Of a DNA stretch of 64,000 bases, positions 62,428-64,000 are shown one piece after another; positions within the stretch are counted from its first letter, which is position 1, and the number at the start of each line of letters is the position of its first letter. The notes beneath the pieces were generated by a model. The model had not been told where the DNA came from. It saw only the letters and a program-made list of their open reading frames with translations, and made no database searches. The position numbers and the translations under genes were made by a program. This DNA comes from Paenibacillus_F chitinolyticus_A (GTDB taxonomy: Bacteria; Bacillota; Bacilli; Paenibacillales; NBRC-103111), in assembly GCF_045038035.1 (NCBI RefSeq), contig NZ_CP173427.1, forward strand, positions 2,666,001 to 2,730,000, given 5' to 3'.

Positions 62428-64000
62428 ATGAATGTAGGAAAGAAGCTTTTCAAGTATGTTCTTTATTACAAGAAATCGTTTATCGGGGCGCTTTGTCTTC
62501 TCTTGCTGATGGTAGCGGCGGAATTGTCCGGACCAATTATTGCCAAACGGTTAATCGACCAACATATTCTGGGGATAGAAAAACCTTGGTACGAAACACG
62601 GGAACCCGGGGAAAATGCCGTGCCTTATAAAGGGAAGCATTACAAAAGAGGCGATTATTTTCACGAGCAGGAAGAGAAGGGACAAGAAGTCCGCATTCTC
62701 CAGGTGCAGCGGCAGTTCGTATTTGTTCCGGAAGCTGTGAAGGCGGACGGTGAACGGATTGTACAAGGCGACCGACTCATTATCAAGCGAAATGCGGAAA
62801 CCGGGACGTACCCGGCCGATATTCTCTCCACGCGCGACTTGTTTCTCTTTTATGAACCGGAATTGGAGAAAATCGTCAACTTGATCCTTCTTTATTTCGG
62901 ATTCGTAGGGGCAGCCAGCATGCTCGAATACGGTCAAACGTATGCCTTGCAAGTATCTTCCAACCGTGTCATTCAAAAAATGCGGATAGATGTTCTAAAG
63001 CAAATCCACCGGATTCCCATTTCGTACTTCGACCGGATACCGGCCGGCCGGATCGTATCTTGCGTAACCAACGATACCGAAGCCGTGAAAGAATTGTTTG
63101 TTACCGTATTGAGAAATTTTTTCACCGGAACCGTCTACATCACCGGAATCTTGACGGCCCTCTTTATATTGGACGTCAGGCTCGCGCTTATTTGCACGCT
63201 TATCATTCCTGCCCTTGGGGGCTGGATTTTCCTTTATCAGAAATTTGCATCCAAATACAGTCAAACCATCCGATCCACCTTGAGCGATATCAACGGCTTG
63301 ATCAACGAAACCATTCAATGTATGCCTGTCATTCGCGCGTTCTCCCGGCAGCGCACCGTGCGGCAGGAATTTGAGGATAAAAATGTACGTTACTTTACGT
63401 ATTCCAATAAACTGCTTACTTTAAAAGCGCTCACTTCCAATAATTTGGTTACGGTTCTCAGAAGTCTCGCGCTCGCCGCCATCATCTGGTATTTCGGCAG
63501 CGCCGGTTTGAGCCATCAGTCGGTCTTCACCTTTGGCATGATTTATGCCTTTGTGGAATATGTGGAGCGCTTATTCCAGCCTCTGGTGGGAATGGTGAAT
63601 CAACTGGCTCAGCTGAATCATTCCCTCGTTTCGGCCGAACGGGTTTTCAGGCTGATGGAAGAGGAAGGCTCGGATGTCGCAGACGAGGAAACGCCGAAAA
63701 TGAAAGGGAACGTAAAATTCGAGAACGTTTCCTTTGCCTATTCGGACGATCATTACGTTCTCCGAGATATTTCTTTCGAGGCGAAGCAGGGACAGACGAT
63801 CGCATTCGTCGGACATACGGGATCGGGGAAAAGTTCCATCATGAACGTACTGCTGAGATTTTACGAGCTGCAAAAGGGAACCGTTACGATTGACGGATAC
63901 AATATCCAGACCCTCTCCAGGCAGCAAGTAAGGAAACAGATCGGCATCGTTCTACAGGAACCCTTCTTGTTCACAGGCACCATTGCCAGCAATATCAGTT
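62428..64000 (+). CDS. ABC exporter half, BmrD/YheH-like (3' end outside window)
   Basis: The first 524 residues are present and the frame is open at the window end. It starts MNVGKKLFKYVLYYKKSFIG, followed by helix 1 (TM1), then an extracellular insert of about 100 residues (about 45-150) between the first two helices, a feature of BmrD proteins. Helices 2-6 and an ABC domain with GHTGSGKSSIMNVLLRFYEL follow. It is the partner of the gene ending at 62413, 14 bases upstream. A GTG at 62416 is an alternative start. Confidence 0.9.
   Translation, partial: MNVGKKLFKYVLYYKKSFIGALCLLLLMVAAELSGPIIAKRLIDQHILGIEKPWYETREPGENAVPYKGKHYKRGDYFHEQEEKGQEVRILQVQRQFVFVPEAVKADGERIVQGDRLIIKRNAETGTYPADILSTRDLFLFYEPELEKIVNLILLYFGFVGAASMLEYGQTYALQVSSNRVIQKMRIDVLKQIHRIPISYFDRIPAGRIVSCVTNDTEAVKELFVTVLRNFFTGTVYITGILTALFILDVRLALICTLIIPALGGWIFLYQKFASKYSQTIRSTLSDINGLINETIQCMPVIRAFSRQRTVRQEFEDKNVRYFTYSNKLLTLKALTSNNLVTVLRSLALAAIIWYFGSAGLSHQSVFTFGMIYAFVEYVERLFQPLVGMVNQLAQLNHSLVSAERVFRLMEEEGSDVADEETPKMKGNVKFENVSFAYSDDHYVLRDISFEAKQGQTIAFVGHTGSGKSSIMNVLLRFYELQKGTVTIDGYNIQTLSRQQVRKQIGIVLQEPFLFTGTIASNIS

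Overview
The window looks like chromosome of a Paenibacillus-type Firmicute (Bacillus circulans sensu lato or Paenibacillus chitinolyticus are the obvious candidates). The evidence is a proline T-box leader in front of proS, a yybP-ykoY manganese riboswitch, strong AGGAGG ribosome sites, MocR, Rrf2 and LysR regulators with Bacillus-type partners, and an estimated GC content near 50%. No rRNA, tRNA, CRISPR array or insertion sequence was seen.

Positions 1-38,300 are ordinary, mostly short operons: a chemotaxis receptor tail; a sugar or polysaccharide locus (IclR regulator, two esterases, GPH symporter, ChbG-type deacetylase); an AI-2E-family permease and an epimerase; an Rrf2/flavoprotein pair; a TetR/P450 pair with its operators; a MocR/EamA divergent pair; a manganese riboswitch followed by an unexpected lone flgB and then terC and a dedA-type gene; a carbonic anhydrase; two acetyltransferases; T-box-proS; an ABC-F ATPase with its own promoter, leader peptide and attenuator; an MFS pseudogene abutting a Nudix gene; a threonine-aldolase-like enzyme; a phosphatase; a VanZ protein; a LysR/UbiD/UbiX decarboxylase locus; a relic of a siderophore-binding protein; a TetR/quinone reductase pair; and a Suppressor-of-fused-domain protein.

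From about 38,700 to the right edge the window holds a co-directional butirosin (2-deoxystreptamine aminoglycoside) biosynthetic cluster. The order is btrS-btrN-btrM-btrL-(large PEP-synthase-like gene, probably btrA)-btrB-btrC-btrD-btrE-btrF-btrG-btrH-btrI-btrJ-btrK-btrO-btrP-(82-aa ACP-like)-btrQ, then a BmrC/BmrD-type ABC exporter whose second gene is cut by the window end. BtrC, BtrS and BtrN make 2-deoxystreptamine. BtrM and BtrD add glucosamine. BtrQ and BtrB convert the 6' hydroxyl to an amine. BtrL and BtrP attach ribose. BtrI, BtrJ, BtrK and BtrO build the AHBA side chain as its gamma-glutamyl form on the carrier protein, BtrH transfers it, and BtrG removes the protecting glutamate. 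Residue numbers of the BtrN and BtrS key residues match those I recall for the characterised enzymes.

The cluster is therefore known in outline. The parts that look least understood are the 1225-residue PEP-synthase-like protein, the 82-residue carrier-like protein without the serine, BtrE and BtrF (no assigned step), the inverted repeats at the cluster promoter, and, outside the cluster, the flgB gene under a manganese riboswitch and the ABC-F attenuator. A self-resistance kinase or acetyltransferase and a BtrV-type flavin reductase are not visible in the window.
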